Part shown: in pieces, positions 8,599-17,475 of the stretch
Layout of the letters: the number at the start of each line of letters is the position of its first letter
How positions within the stretch are numbered: the first letter of the stretch is position 1
DNA from: Mycolicibacterium flavescens
Lineage (GTDB): Bacteria; Actinomycetota; Actinomycetes; Mycobacteriales; Mycobacteriaceae
NCBI RefSeq assembly: GCF_001722335.1
Contig: NZ_MIHA01000034.1
Location: 1 to 39,678 of the forward strand
Length of the DNA: 39,678 nucleotides
Direction of reading: 5' to 3'
The notes under the pieces: generated by a model
What the model was told of the DNA's origin: nothing
The model's database searches: none
The model's input: the letters and a program-made list of their open reading frames with translations, nothing else
Made by a program: the position numbers and the translations under genes

Positions 8599-8722
8599 CG
8601 CAAGGACCACTGACGCGCTGACGTGAGTTGGCCGGAACGACGAAAGGGCCTGTGAACCTTGGGAAGTCCGGTAGAAGGTGCGGCGGAAGTGACCGTCGAA
8701 CGCGTGTCGTACGCGAGCACCC
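8599..8722. other. Intergenic gap between convergent USP genes
   Basis: 124 nt between two stop codons on opposite strands. I see no gene, no U-tract terminator and no DosR box here. Confidence 0.5.
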
Positions 8723-9634
8723 TCAGCCCGTGCTCGGCTGACGGTGACACACCATGACGGGGACGGGGCAGTGGTGCAGCAAGCTGAGGCTGGTCGAACC
8801 GAGCAGTGCACTGGCCAGGACGCCTCGTCGCCGTCCGCCCACCACCACGAGCTGAGCGTCCTCCGCGTGGCGCAGCAGGCACGTGTTCGCCGACTCCGGT
8901 TCCAGGTAGTAGCGCACTTTCACGCCGGGATACCTGGCGGTCCAGGGGTCCAGAGCGGTGAGAAGACCCTGCCATTGAAGTGTCTCGAAGGCGTCGGCAT
9001 CGGTCAGGTATGGGTTCACCAGACCCGGGAGCCGGAACTTCGGCCAGGCGTGTACGGCGCGCAGCTCGACGCCGAGACGCGCGGCGACCTCGAACGCAGC
9101 GTCGAAAGCGGCCATGCCGACGGCCGGATCATCAACACCCACAACGATCGGTGCGGCGGTCGGGGTATCGAGCTTGCCCCGCCATGCGACCACCGGACAT
9201 GCGGAACGGGCGGCGACGGTCAGCGTTGTCGAGCCGACCAGGATCGCCGCCGCCGGCGAGACCTGGTCTGTTCCCAACACCACCATGCGAGCGGTGTTGC
9301 TGCGTGTCGCCAGCGCTTCACCGGCAGGGACATCGCAACGCAGGCTGATCAGATCCAGTCCAGGGAATCGAGTGCGTAAATCCTTCTCGTGTCGTTGCAG
9401 TACCGAGGTGGCCCAGTGTCGTTGCCGTTCGCTGACGGGGGAGAGCAGTGCAGCGGCGGCATCGGCCAGCGCGGTACCTCTCGTTGACAGCCCGGTCACC
9501 AGCTCCAGCGGCGCATCGAACTTCCCGGCAAGCGCGGCCGCCCAGTGTGCGGCCGCCGCCGCGGCCTGCGACCCGTCGACGCCGACGACGATCGGAGCGT
9601 CGCCCTCGCGCGCCGTGTCTGACCGCGCCGTCAC
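8723..9634 (-). CDS. Universal stress protein, tandem UspA domains (3)
   Basis: 303 residues with two UspA domains (about 14-158 and 165-298). The first nucleotide site is degenerate (GTDQVSPAAAILVGST), like that of the USP at 7747; the second is nearer the consensus (GGRRRGVLASALLGST). The strong likeness of the two first domains (SPxAAILVGSTT and CPVVAWRG) points to a gene duplication across the convergent gap. Its GTG start overlaps the stop of the upstream USP as GTGA, so it is translationally coupled and forms the third gene of the PEP synthase operon. Confidence 0.88.
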   Translation of the reverse strand: MTARSDTAREGDAPIVVGVDGSQAAAAAAHWAAALAGKFDAPLELVTGLSTRGTALADAAAALLSPVSERQRHWATSVLQRHEKDLRTRFPGLDLISLRCDVPAGEALATRSNTARMVVLGTDQVSPAAAILVGSTTLTVAARSACPVVAWRGKLDTPTAAPIVVGVDDPAVGMAAFDAAFEVAARLGVELRAVHAWPKFRLPGLVNPYLTDADAFETLQWQGLLTALDPWTARYPGVKVRYYLEPESANTCLLRHAEDAQLVVVGGRRRGVLASALLGSTSLSLLHHCPVPVMVCHRQPSTG

Positions 9635-10416
9635 GGACGCACCACCAGTACTGACGATTGTGCGTGCCGGAACCGATGCCGGCCTTGGGGACCCAGGATC
9701 GCGGGCAGTCTGGCGATCTCGGATCCGCCGATCACCGCGAGTTGCACATACTCATCCTGTCTCTTGAGGAACGCTGCCACGTCGGCGCCATCTCGAACCG
9801 GGTACACCCGGATCCCGGGGTTGCTTCGACGTAGATCGTCGGCGTCGCTTTCGAGATCATCGCGCTGCCCGACGATCAGCACGGGGGCGTTACGTAGCTT
9901 CGCCTCCCGGGTTGCCATCTCGAGTATCGGCCTGTCTTCAGCGGTCCCGTTGGCGGCCACCAAGATCCAGCTGATCGTGTCGGTCGGTTCGTCCGACCGT
10001 GCCCGGATGATGGCGACGGGGCAGCGCGCGTTCTCCGCGACCTCGATCGAGGTGGAGCCGAGAATCGAACGCGCGAAGCGACGGATCCCCACCGATCCCA
10101 CGCATAGCAGGGCGGCGTAATCGCTTTCCGAGACGAGCGCCGCCCCGGGGGGACCGTCGATGATTGCTGTTTCCACTTCGACCGGTTTTCCGGACTCCTC
10201 GACGGCCGCCCGCGCGGCGTATACCGCGTCCTCGGCGCGGTGCACATCGTCGTAGTAGTCGTCGGCGCTCTGGTGACGCGCTTCGGTCACCGCGATCAGG
10301 CGCAGGGGTACCTCTCTCGCCACTGCTTCGTCGGCGGCCCACAGCGCGGCCTGCACCGCTGCCTCCGAGCCGTCGATACCCACGATCACCGATGACGTCG
10401 TGCGGTTTCTGTTCAT
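9631..10416 (-). CDS. Universal stress protein, tandem UspA domains (4)
   Basis: 261 residues. Domain 1 (about 8-140) has GSVGIRRFARSILGST in place of the standard nucleotide motif; domain 2 ends with a strongly altered GGSEIARLPAILGPQG and probably does not bind nucleotide. The ATG at 10416 is preferred over an in-frame TTG four codons earlier because GGGGAG precedes it. It lies 35 nt after the PEP synthase stop and overlaps the next USP by 4 bases. It resembles the smaller mycobacterial USPs such as Rv2028c or Rv2624c; the exact orthologue cannot be settled by eye. Confidence 0.85.
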   Translation of the reverse strand: MNRNRTTSSVIVGIDGSEAAVQAALWAADEAVAREVPLRLIAVTEARHQSADDYYDDVHRAEDAVYAARAAVEESGKPVEVETAIIDGPPGAALVSESDYAALLCVGSVGIRRFARSILGSTSIEVAENARCPVAIIRARSDEPTDTISWILVAANGTAEDRPILEMATREAKLRNAPVLIVGQRDDLESDADDLRRSNPGIRVYPVRDGADVAAFLKRQDEYVQLAVIGGSEIARLPAILGPQGRHRFRHAQSSVLVVRP

Positions 10417-10451
10417 TTCACTCCCCAATCACTCACCGGCTTTGGTGTCGG

Positions 10452-12728
10452 TCAAGGACTCGCTGTTGCTCGCGCGGCGTCCAACAGCAGCTGCCGTTCG
10501 GCTGAAGCAACCACTCTGCGCGCGTCGTCGGCCGCGTCGGGGTTCACCGATACCGAGGTGATGCCCATCCGGACCAGGTGTTCGGCGAACGCCGGCTTCG
10601 TCGACGGCGCCTGACCGCACAGGGAAGAGGTGATACCTAACCTTCTTGCCTGGCTGATGATCTGGCCGATGGCGTCCAGCACGGCAGCATCGGATTCGTC
10701 GAACAACTCCGCGCAGATGTCCGAGTCACGGTCGACGCCCAGCATCAACTGCGTCAGATCGTTGCTGCCGATCGACACGCCGTCGATGCCCATCCCGACG
10801 TATTCGGGCAGCCAGTACACGACCGACGGGACCTCGGCCATCACCCAGCGGTGAAGTCCGCGTTGACGACCCAGTGCACTGTCATCGACGAGGGTCAGGC
10901 ATTCCTCGAGTTCCCACCGGGTCCGCACGAACGGGAGCATCAGGTGCACGTTCGGGGACTGCTCACGGACCCGGGCCAACGCCTGCAGCTCCAGCGCGAA
11001 CAACTCCGGCTCCTTGATGTAGCGGTAGCAGCCGCGGTAGCCGATCATCGGATTGTGCTCGACGGGCTCGTAACGCTCACCCCCCTCGAGTCCGCGGAAC
11101 TCGTTGCTGCGGAAGTCTGTTGCTCGGTAGACGACGGGCCGCGGCGCGAACGCGGCGGCGATCCGGCCGACCGAGGTGACCATCCGGTCCACCAGGGCAC
11201 CCTGCTCGCTGCGCGCGATCAGGTCTCGGGGATGCCGTCCCTGCAGCGCTTCGGTGAGCATGAACTCGGCTCTGAGCAGGCCGACGCCGTCGACGGGCGC
11301 AGCCGCCACCGTCTCCGCACTGTCGGGCATCGCGAGATTGACGTAGATGCGCGTCGCGGTGGTTTCGGCGGGTTGTGCGATGACTCGAGTCCTCTCGGAG
11401 ACAACGGTATTGCGCACGGCATCGCCGGTGTCTCCGGCCAGAACACGGCCCTGCGATCCGTCGACGGTCACCAGCGTGCCGTCGTGCAGGTCGCGGGTCG
11501 CTGTGCGAGCACCCACGATGCAGGGCACACCCAACTCCCGGGCCACGATGGCAGCGTGACAGGTCATACCGCCGGTATCGGTCACCAGGGCGGCCGACCT
11601 GCGGATGGCCGGTAACCAGTCCGGATTGGTCATCGGGGCGACGAGGATCTCGCCGTTCTGCAACCGTGCCCCCTCATCGGGTGACGCGAGGACCCGCACG
11701 ATGCCCGTGGCCGTCCCAGGTGCCGCGGCCAATCCTTGGCCCAGTACCTCCCCGGACGCGGGCGCGGGGTGCAGCGTCGTGATCGGGCGCGCCTGAACGA
11801 GATAGACCGCTCCGTCCTCGATCGCCCACTCCGTGTCCTGCGGGTTGCCGTTGTGCTTCTCGGCGGCAACGGCGAGATCAGCGATCTGCCGGAGCTCGGC
11901 GTCGCCGAGCACACGGGCGTCGGCTTCGTGATCGTCGAGGTCGACGGTTTCGTCGTGTCCGTCCGCGCCGCGGACGATCTTGAACGACTTGTGACCCACC
12001 CGGACGTCGAGGATCTCTCGGGTCTGTTTTCCGACGATGTAGGTGTCGGGTTCGACCTTGCCGGAGACCACGACCTCGCCGAGCCCGAAAGCAGCTTCGA
12101 TGACCACGCGGTCGGTGTCGCCGGTACTGGGGTCTGCGGTGAACGCGACACCTGCCTTGTCGGAGTTGATCATCCGCTGAACCACCACGGCCATCGCCGG
12201 GTCACCGGTGAAGCCGCGGGTCGCCCGGTACGTGATCACCCGCGGGCTGAACAGCGAGATCCAGCACCGCAGCACGGCATCGATCAAACCTTGTTCGCCG
12301 ACGATGTTGGTGATGGTGGCGTTCATCCCGGCGAAGGAGGCATCGCTGCCGTCCTCACCCGTGGCCGACGAGCGCACCGCGACGGCCGCTTCGCGACCCA
12401 GTGCGGCGTACGCCGAAAGCACACGGACCCGAACACTGTCACAGACCCCGGCGGACTGCACCAGTCCCTGCAGCCGCACGCACAACTCGTCGAGGCCGGC
12501 CGGATCATCGACAGCATCGAGTGCCTCTCGGTGCAGCTTGGCGAGCTCGGACTCGACTCCGGCGGCGCGCATCGAATCGAGATAGCAGTTCCGCAACAGG
12601 ACGAAACCCGGTGGGACGGGTAGCCGCGCAGCGACCAGCTCACCCATGTTCGCTCCCTTGCCGCCGGCCTCCTCGGCATCGGTGATCCTCAGCGCGGCGA
12701 TGTCGGACACGTATTCGTCGTTACTCAT
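10452..12728 (-). CDS. ppsA: Phosphoenolpyruvate synthase
   Basis: 758 residues, close to the usual ~790 of PEP synthases (pyruvate, water dikinase: pyruvate + ATP to PEP + AMP + Pi). Order of domains: N-terminal ATP-grasp (GGKGANMGEL near residue 22, AVRSSATGED near 110), the swivelling phosphohistidine domain with catalytic H391 in GGMTCHAAIVARELGVPC, and the C-terminal PEP/pyruvate barrel ending in SIGSNDLTQLMLGVDRD and SLCGQAPS with the conserved cysteine. ATG at 12728 is chosen because a GA-N3-T box lies 6 nt before it and a row of DosR boxes lies upstream. It leads an operon with two USPs. Its place under DosR suggests PEP regeneration from pyruvate during dormancy, which is inference. 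Confidence 0.93.
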   Translation of the reverse strand: MSNDEYVSDIAALRITDAEEAGGKGANMGELVAARLPVPPGFVLLRNCYLDSMRAAGVESELAKLHREALDAVDDPAGLDELCVRLQGLVQSAGVCDSVRVRVLSAYAALGREAAVAVRSSATGEDGSDASFAGMNATITNIVGEQGLIDAVLRCWISLFSPRVITYRATRGFTGDPAMAVVVQRMINSDKAGVAFTADPSTGDTDRVVIEAAFGLGEVVVSGKVEPDTYIVGKQTREILDVRVGHKSFKIVRGADGHDETVDLDDHEADARVLGDAELRQIADLAVAAEKHNGNPQDTEWAIEDGAVYLVQARPITTLHPAPASGEVLGQGLAAAPGTATGIVRVLASPDEGARLQNGEILVAPMTNPDWLPAIRRSAALVTDTGGMTCHAAIVARELGVPCIVGARTATRDLHDGTLVTVDGSQGRVLAGDTGDAVRNTVVSERTRVIAQPAETTATRIYVNLAMPDSAETVAAAPVDGVGLLRAEFMLTEALQGRHPRDLIARSEQGALVDRMVTSVGRIAAAFAPRPVVYRATDFRSNEFRGLEGGERYEPVEHNPMIGYRGCYRYIKEPELFALELQALARVREQSPNVHLMLPFVRTRWELEECLTLVDDSALGRQRGLHRWVMAEVPSVVYWLPEYVGMGIDGVSIGSNDLTQLMLGVDRDSDICAELFDESDAAVLDAIGQIISQARRLGITSSLCGQAPSTKPAFAEHLVRMGITSVSVNPDAADDARRVVASAERQLLLDAARATASP

Positions 12729-12734
12729 ACGCCC

Positions 12735-12740
12735 AGCTTC
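12735..12740 (-). promoter_or_regulatory. -10 box, leaderless start of ppsA
   Basis: GAAGCT on the minus strand lies 6 nt before the ATG at 12728. An alternative -10 is TATCCG at 12758-12763, which would give a leader of about 23 nt. Confidence 0.45.
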
Positions 12741-12762
12741 GGCATCCCGCGCGGTGCCGGAT

Positions 12763-12777
12763 AGCGGCCGAGGACCG
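12763..12777 (-). promoter_or_regulatory. Weak proximal DosR-like box of ppsA
   Basis: CGGTCCTCGGCCGCT matches the DosR consensus at only 8 of 12 positions. It is reported because it sits at exactly the expected distance (34 nt from the start) and 22 bp from the stronger box at 12785-12799. Confidence 0.35.
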
Positions 12778-12784
12778 CAGCCGA

Positions 12785-12799
12785 GGGGATCAAGGTCCC
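12785..12799 (-). promoter_or_regulatory. DosR box of ppsA, middle
   Basis: GGGACCTTGATCCCC matches the consensus at 9 of 12 positions. Its centre is 23 bp from the centre of the next box. Confidence 0.6.
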
Positions 12800-12807
12800 C
12801 GATGTCG

Positions 12808-12822
12808 AGGGCCAATGGTCCC
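12808..12822 (-). promoter_or_regulatory. DosR box of the ppsA/otsB1 divergent region
   Basis: GGGACCATTGGCCCT matches the consensus at 10 of 12 positions and is identical to the box at 6165-6179. It lies between the divergent ppsA and otsB1-type genes and could serve both. Confidence 0.75.
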
Positions 12823-12835
12823 TGGCCCGCGCGAG

Positions 12836-12850
12836 ATGACTTCCTGCCCT
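12836..12850 (+). promoter_or_regulatory. DosR box of otsB1-pfkB operon
   Basis: ATGACTTCCTGCCCT matches the consensus at 9 of 12 positions and ends 35 nt before the ATG at 12886. It closely resembles the box at 344-358. Confidence 0.65.
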
Positions 12851-12873
12851 AGCGGGCTCGACGCGTCTGCGGA

Positions 12874-12879
12874 GAGGTT
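12874..12879 (+). promoter_or_regulatory. -10 box, leaderless start of otsB1-type gene
   Basis: GAGGTT starts 23 nt after the DosR box and ends 6 nt before the ATG at 12886, the same spacing as at 394. Confidence 0.55.
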
Positions 12880-12885
12880 TGGACG

Positions 12886-15800
12886 ATGACCGGCGCACCT
12901 GTGAGGCCCTCGAAGCGGGTCGGGATGATCGACCCGCGACTCCACGACGCGGTGATCTTCGACCTCATCGGCCTGGCTGAGGCCGGGATCACCCTGGATT
13001 CGACCAGTCCCCTGACCCGCAAGCTCGCCGATGCTGAGGTCCAGACGGTGGTCTGCTCTGAGGTGGACGGATACCGGCTGAACGCCGCCGAAGAAGCGCA
13101 CACGACACCGGAACGCGTCGTTGTCGTCACAAGCACCGCGCAGCGCGTGCAGCGGGCATCGCGTTGCGGTTATGCCCTGGTCGTCGGGGTCCGCCCGGCC
13201 GGCTGCCCGGAGGCTCTCGAGTCCAGCGGCGCCGATGTGGTGGTGAGCGACCCGATCGAACTCTCTGTCAGGGCCGGCACCCGGCGTATCTCTGAGCTGC
13301 TGGACGTCGCCGAGTGCTACGGGCAGTTGATCGCCGCGGTCGACAGCAGAACCCCGTTCGTGTGTCTGGACTTCGACGGGACCCTGGCGCAGATCGTGGC
13401 GGACCCGGCAGAGGCCCGGCTGGTCGACGGTGCGGCAGAAGCATTGACCGAGTTGGCCCGGCAATGCCCAGTAGCCATCCTCAGCGGACGCGAGCTGTCC
13501 GACATCCGCGAACGAGTGGGCATTCCGGGGTTGTGGTACGCAGGTTGTCACGGGTTGCAGATCGTCGGCCCGGACGGTACCGAATACCGTAATGATGCTG
13601 CTGCCCAAGCCATACCGGCACTGCAAGCCGTGAGCGACGTATTGCGGCGCGAACTCGCCGGCATCCGGGGAGTCGTGATCGAACAGAAGTCGTACGGTGT
13701 CGCCGTGCACTACCGCAACGCGGGCGGACAACTTGCGGACAAGATCATCGACGCGGCACGCCGCAGCGCGAAACGGCTCTCGCTGCGAGTGACGACGGGC
13801 CGCAAGCTGGTGGAACTGCGTCCCGACATCGACTGGGACAAGGGCAAGGCGCTGACCTGGATCCTTCACCAGATCTCAGACGACCACCGGAATGCTCCGA
13901 TCTACGTCGGTGACGATCTCACCGACGAAGACGCATTCGACGCCCTTCGGTTCAGCGGAATCGCGGTCGTGGTCCGCAACTCCGAAAGCGGTGACAGGCC
14001 CACCGCGGCGCGGTTCGCCGTCAGCGACCCCGCCGAGGTGCCTAACCTGCTGGCCACAGGTGCGCGTTGGCTTGAACATCGGAAATGCCAGTGGAATTCG
14101 GCGTGGGAACTCCGTTTCGACGGTTACGAACCGCACAGCGAAAAGCTCCGTGAGGCTCTCTGCACGCTGGGCAACGGCTACTTCGCCACCCGCGGCGCAG
14201 CTCCGGAGTCCGCTGCCGGTCAGGTGCATTACCCGGGTACGTACGTGGCCGGGGTGTACAACCGCCTCGAAGACACCCTCGCCGGGGCAAACCTCGACCA
14301 CGAGAGCCTGGTCAATCTGCCCAACTGGCTGTGCCTGACCTTCCGCATCGAGGGCGCGGAGTGGTTTGATGTCGACGCGGTGAACCTGTCGTCGTATCAC
14401 CAGACCCTCGACGTCCGATCGGGCATCCTTACCCGCGAGTTGACCTTCGACGACGACGCCGGTAGGACCACCTCGGTGGTCCAGAGACGTTTGGTGGCAA
14501 TGCATCAGCCGCATGTCGCGGCGCTCGAGACCCGGATCACGGCGAAGAACTGGTCGGGCCCTCTCGAGATCCGGTCCACGATCGATTCCAGTGTGTCCAA
14601 TCGCGGGGTCGACCGCTATCGGGATCTCGGCAGCAACCATCTCGAATCCGCGCAGACGTCACATCTCAGCGAGAACTCGGTGTTGCTGACCGTGCGCACC
14701 AACCAGTCGCAGATACCCGTTGCGCTCGCCGCCCGCACCACGGTGTGGACGGAGGAGAACCCGGCCGCCGCGAGATACCGCGCTGTCGACAGTGACTTCG
14801 AGGTCGGTCACGAGATACTCGTCCACGTCGGCGGAGGACAGACCGTGACCGTCGACAAGGTGGTCACGCTGACGACGGGCCGCGACGTCGCGACCTCCGA
14901 ACCGGCCGCCGGAGCGGTACGGCAACTGGACCGGCAGGGTCGATTCGACGAGATCCGCCGCGGGCACTCGCTGGCTTGGGCCCATGTCTGGGAACGGATG
15001 TGGATCGAACTGGAGGGCCACCAAGGGGAACTGGGCATTCTGCGACTGCACATGTTCCACCTGCTGCAAACCGTGTCGAATCACAGCGAGGATTCCGACG
15101 TCGGAGTCCCGGCCCGCGGCCTGCACGGGGAGGCGTACCGCGGTCACATCTTCTGGGACGAACTGTTCATCTTCCCGGTGCTCAACCTGAGATTCCCGAT
15201 GATCACGCGAGCGTTGCTGCGTTACCGGTACCGGCGCCTCACCGAGGCGCGTCGCGCCGCCCGGCTCGCCGGCTACGCCGGGGCGATGTTCCCCTGGCAG
15301 TCAGGTAGCGACGGCCGTGAGGAAAGCCCCACGATGCATCTGAATCCGCGCTCCGGGCGCTGGAATCCGGATGCCAGCCACCGCGCTCATCACGTCGGCA
15401 TTGCCGTTGCCTACAACGTCTGGCAGTACTACCAGGCGACCGGCGATTTGGCCTACCTCATCGACTACGGCGCGGAGATGCTCATCGAGATCGCCCGTTT
15501 CTGGGTGAGCCGCTCGACGTACCGAGCGACGCGGAACCGTTATGACATCAACGGGGTCATCGGGCCCGACGAGTTCCACTCCGGCTATCCGGACCACCCA
15601 TTCGACGGCATCGACAACAACGCCTATACGAACGTCATGGCGGTCTGGGTGATCCTGCGGGCCATCGACGCCCTCGAAGCGCTTCCCCTGCCCAACCGAC
15701 TGGACCTGCGCGAGCGACTCGGGCTCACCGACACCGAACTGGACGAATGGGATCACGTCAGTCGTCAGATGTTCGTTCCCTTTCACGACGGGATGATCAG

Positions 15801-16485
15801 CCAGTTCGAGGGTTATGACCTGTTGTCCGAACTCGACTGGAGGACATACCGAGAGCGCTACGGAGACCTACAGCGTCTCGACCGGATACTGGAAGCCGAG
15901 GGCGACGACGTGAACCGGTACCGCGCCTCCAAGCAGGCCGATGCGCTGATGCTGCTCTACCTGCTGTCCTCGGAGGAACTGCGCGAGCTTCTTCACCGGC
16001 TCGGTTACGCTTTCGCGCCCGAGAAGATACCCGAGATGGTCGATTACTACCTGGGCCGGACCTCGCACGGTTCCACACTGAGCGCCGTGGTGCACTCGTG
16101 GGTATTGGCGCGCGCCAACAGGAAACGGGCGATGGACTTCTTCCGGGCCGTGCTCATCTCCGATGTCGACGACATCCAGGGCGGAACCACCTCCGAAGGA
16201 ATCCATCTCGCCGCCATGGGGGGCAGCGTGGACCTCGTGCAGCGGTGTTACACCGGCCTGGAGACCCGGCAGGATCGGCTGGTGCTCGCCCCGCACTGGC
16301 CCGAAACGCTGGGCGTGCTCGCCTTTCCGATCCACTACCGTGGGTTGCATCTGCACGTCCGCGTCAGCGGGCGGGGCGCGCAAGTGAGTGTGGGCCAGCA
16401 GAATGTGCCGCCGGTGAAACTGGAGTGCCGGGGGCGGGTATACGACCTGGCCCCCGGTACGGTCGTTCGGCTGCCTGCCGAATGA
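12886..16485 (+). CDS. otsB1: OtsB1-type fusion: HAD remnant, trehalose-phosphatase, GH65
   Basis: 1199 residues, the architecture of M. tuberculosis Rv2006 (OtsB1, a DosR-regulon protein of 1327 residues). Residues ~1-145 look like a shortened HAD domain without its aspartate motif (the start reads VIFDLIG). Residues ~155-390 are a trehalose-6-phosphate phosphatase domain with nucleophile pair D162/D164 in LDFDGTL, SGR near residue 204 and GDDLTDEDAF with D343-D344. Residues ~400-1199 are a glycoside hydrolase family 65 module with GNGYFATRG near 428 and the catalytic-acid candidate E896 in GPDEFH. GH65 enzymes are mostly phosphorylases of trehalose, maltose or kojibiose. The fusion may release and then phosphorolyse a disaccharide, which is inference. 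The stop overlaps pfkB as ATGA. Confidence 0.9.
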   Translation: MTGAPVRPSKRVGMIDPRLHDAVIFDLIGLAEAGITLDSTSPLTRKLADAEVQTVVCSEVDGYRLNAAEEAHTTPERVVVVTSTAQRVQRASRCGYALVVGVRPAGCPEALESSGADVVVSDPIELSVRAGTRRISELLDVAECYGQLIAAVDSRTPFVCLDFDGTLAQIVADPAEARLVDGAAEALTELARQCPVAILSGRELSDIRERVGIPGLWYAGCHGLQIVGPDGTEYRNDAAAQAIPALQAVSDVLRRELAGIRGVVIEQKSYGVAVHYRNAGGQLADKIIDAARRSAKRLSLRVTTGRKLVELRPDIDWDKGKALTWILHQISDDHRNAPIYVGDDLTDEDAFDALRFSGIAVVVRNSESGDRPTAARFAVSDPAEVPNLLATGARWLEHRKCQWNSAWELRFDGYEPHSEKLREALCTLGNGYFATRGAAPESAAGQVHYPGTYVAGVYNRLEDTLAGANLDHESLVNLPNWLCLTFRIEGAEWFDVDAVNLSSYHQTLDVRSGILTRELTFDDDAGRTTSVVQRRLVAMHQPHVAALETRITAKNWSGPLEIRSTIDSSVSNRGVDRYRDLGSNHLESAQTSHLSENSVLLTVRTNQSQIPVALAARTTVWTEENPAAARYRAVDSDFEVGHEILVHVGGGQTVTVDKVVTLTTGRDVATSEPAAGAVRQLDRQGRFDEIRRGHSLAWAHVWERMWIELEGHQGELGILRLHMFHLLQTVSNHSEDSDVGVPARGLHGEAYRGHIFWDELFIFPVLNLRFPMITRALLRYRYRRLTEARRAARLAGYAGAMFPWQSGSDGREESPTMHLNPRSGRWNPDASHRAHHVGIAVAYNVWQYYQATGDLAYLIDYGAEMLIEIARFWVSRSTYRATRNRYDINGVIGPDEFHSGYPDHPFDGIDNNAYTNVMAVWVILRAIDALEALPLPNRLDLRERLGLTDTELDEWDHVSRQMFVPFHDGMISQFEGYDLLSELDWRTYRERYGDLQRLDRILEAEGDDVNRYRASKQADALMLLYLLSSEELRELLHRLGYAFAPEKIPEMVDYYLGRTSHGSTLSAVVHSWVLARANRKRAMDFFRAVLISDVDDIQGGTTSEGIHLAAMGGSVDLVQRCYTGLETRQDRLVLAPHWPETLGVLAFPIHYRGLHLHVRVSGRGAQVSVGQQNVPPVKLECRGRVYDLAPGTVVRLPAE

Positions 16486-17462
16486 GGCAGCGCAGTGCGG
16501 GTGCGGGGCGATCGCGCATCGTCACGTTGACGATGAACCCGGCCCTCGATATCACCACCACCGTCGAAGCGATACACCCGACGAGCAAGGTGCGATGCTC
16601 GGCAGCTCGCTACGACGCGGGCGGCGGAGGCATCAATGTGGCCCGGATCGCCTCGGTTCTGGGGATCCCCACGTCGGTGGTCTTCCCGTCAGGTGGATCG
16701 ACCGGAGCGCATGTCGAGAGCCTGCTGTCCCGAACAGAAGTGCCGGCCCGGGTGGTGCCCCTCATCGATTCGACGCGGGAGAGTTTCACGGTCCACGAAC
16801 GCGCGACCGGCGAACAGTACCGGTTCGTGCTGCCCGGCCCGCACCTGACCATCGCCGAGCGGAACAGATGTCTCGAGGAGCTGCGGCTGGCGGCCCAGTC
16901 CGTCGAGTTCGTCGTTGCCAGTGGAAGTCTGCCCCCCTCAGTGCCCGCGGACTGGTACCAGCTCGTCGCCGACATCTGCCGTGACGTCGGAGCGCGACTG
17001 GTGCTCGACACCTCCGGTAACGGGCTGATGAACGTTCGCAGCGGCGTGTTCCTGCTCAAGCCGAGCCTTCGCGAACTGCGCGAGTGCGTCGGCCGCGACC
17101 TCGTCTCCCATTCGGAACAGGTTGACGCCGCGCGCGAACTGATCGACCGGGGGATCACGGAATCGGTCGTCGTCTCGTTGGGCGCCGACGGGGCGCTGCT
17201 GGTGACTGCCCGTGAGGCTCACCACTTCGCCGCGGTGGCCGTCAACGTGGTCAGCGGCGTGGGCGCCGGCGACGCGATGGTCGCCGGAATCGTCGTCGGC
17301 TTGGTTCAGGGTCAGCCGCTGGTCGAAGCGGTGCGCCTGGGCGTCGCGGCGGGAACGGCGATGCTGCTGACACCGGGCACCGCGGCTCCCTCCCGGTCGA
17401 GTGTGGAGCGGTTCGTCGATCTCGTGTCCGCGCCGACCTCGGTGGCACCGCTCACGGCGTGA
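16482..17462 (+). CDS. pfkB: PfkB-family sugar kinase (6-phosphofructokinase 2 type)
   Basis: 326 residues similar to M. tuberculosis Rv2029c (PfkB), a DosR-regulon kinase. Visible features are TLTMNPALDIT at the N-terminus, the glycine-rich sugar-binding GGGGINVARI, RESFTV, and the C-terminal signature SGVGAGDAMVAG with catalytic base D264. The ATG at 16482 overlaps the otsB1 stop (ATGA), so translation is coupled. The pairing suggests that hexose phosphate released by the GH65/phosphatase fusion is passed to glycolysis. The gene ends 13 nt from the stop of a convergent gene. Confidence 0.92.
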   Translation: MRQRSAGAGRSRIVTLTMNPALDITTTVEAIHPTSKVRCSAARYDAGGGGINVARIASVLGIPTSVVFPSGGSTGAHVESLLSRTEVPARVVPLIDSTRESFTVHERATGEQYRFVLPGPHLTIAERNRCLEELRLAAQSVEFVVASGSLPPSVPADWYQLVADICRDVGARLVLDTSGNGLMNVRSGVFLLKPSLRELRECVGRDLVSHSEQVDAARELIDRGITESVVVSLGADGALLVTAREAHHFAAVAVNVVSGVGAGDAMVAGIVVGLVQGQPLVEAVRLGVAAGTAMLLTPGTAAPSRSSVERFVDLVSAPTSVAPLTA

Positions 17463-17475
17463 CAGCCGAACGAGA

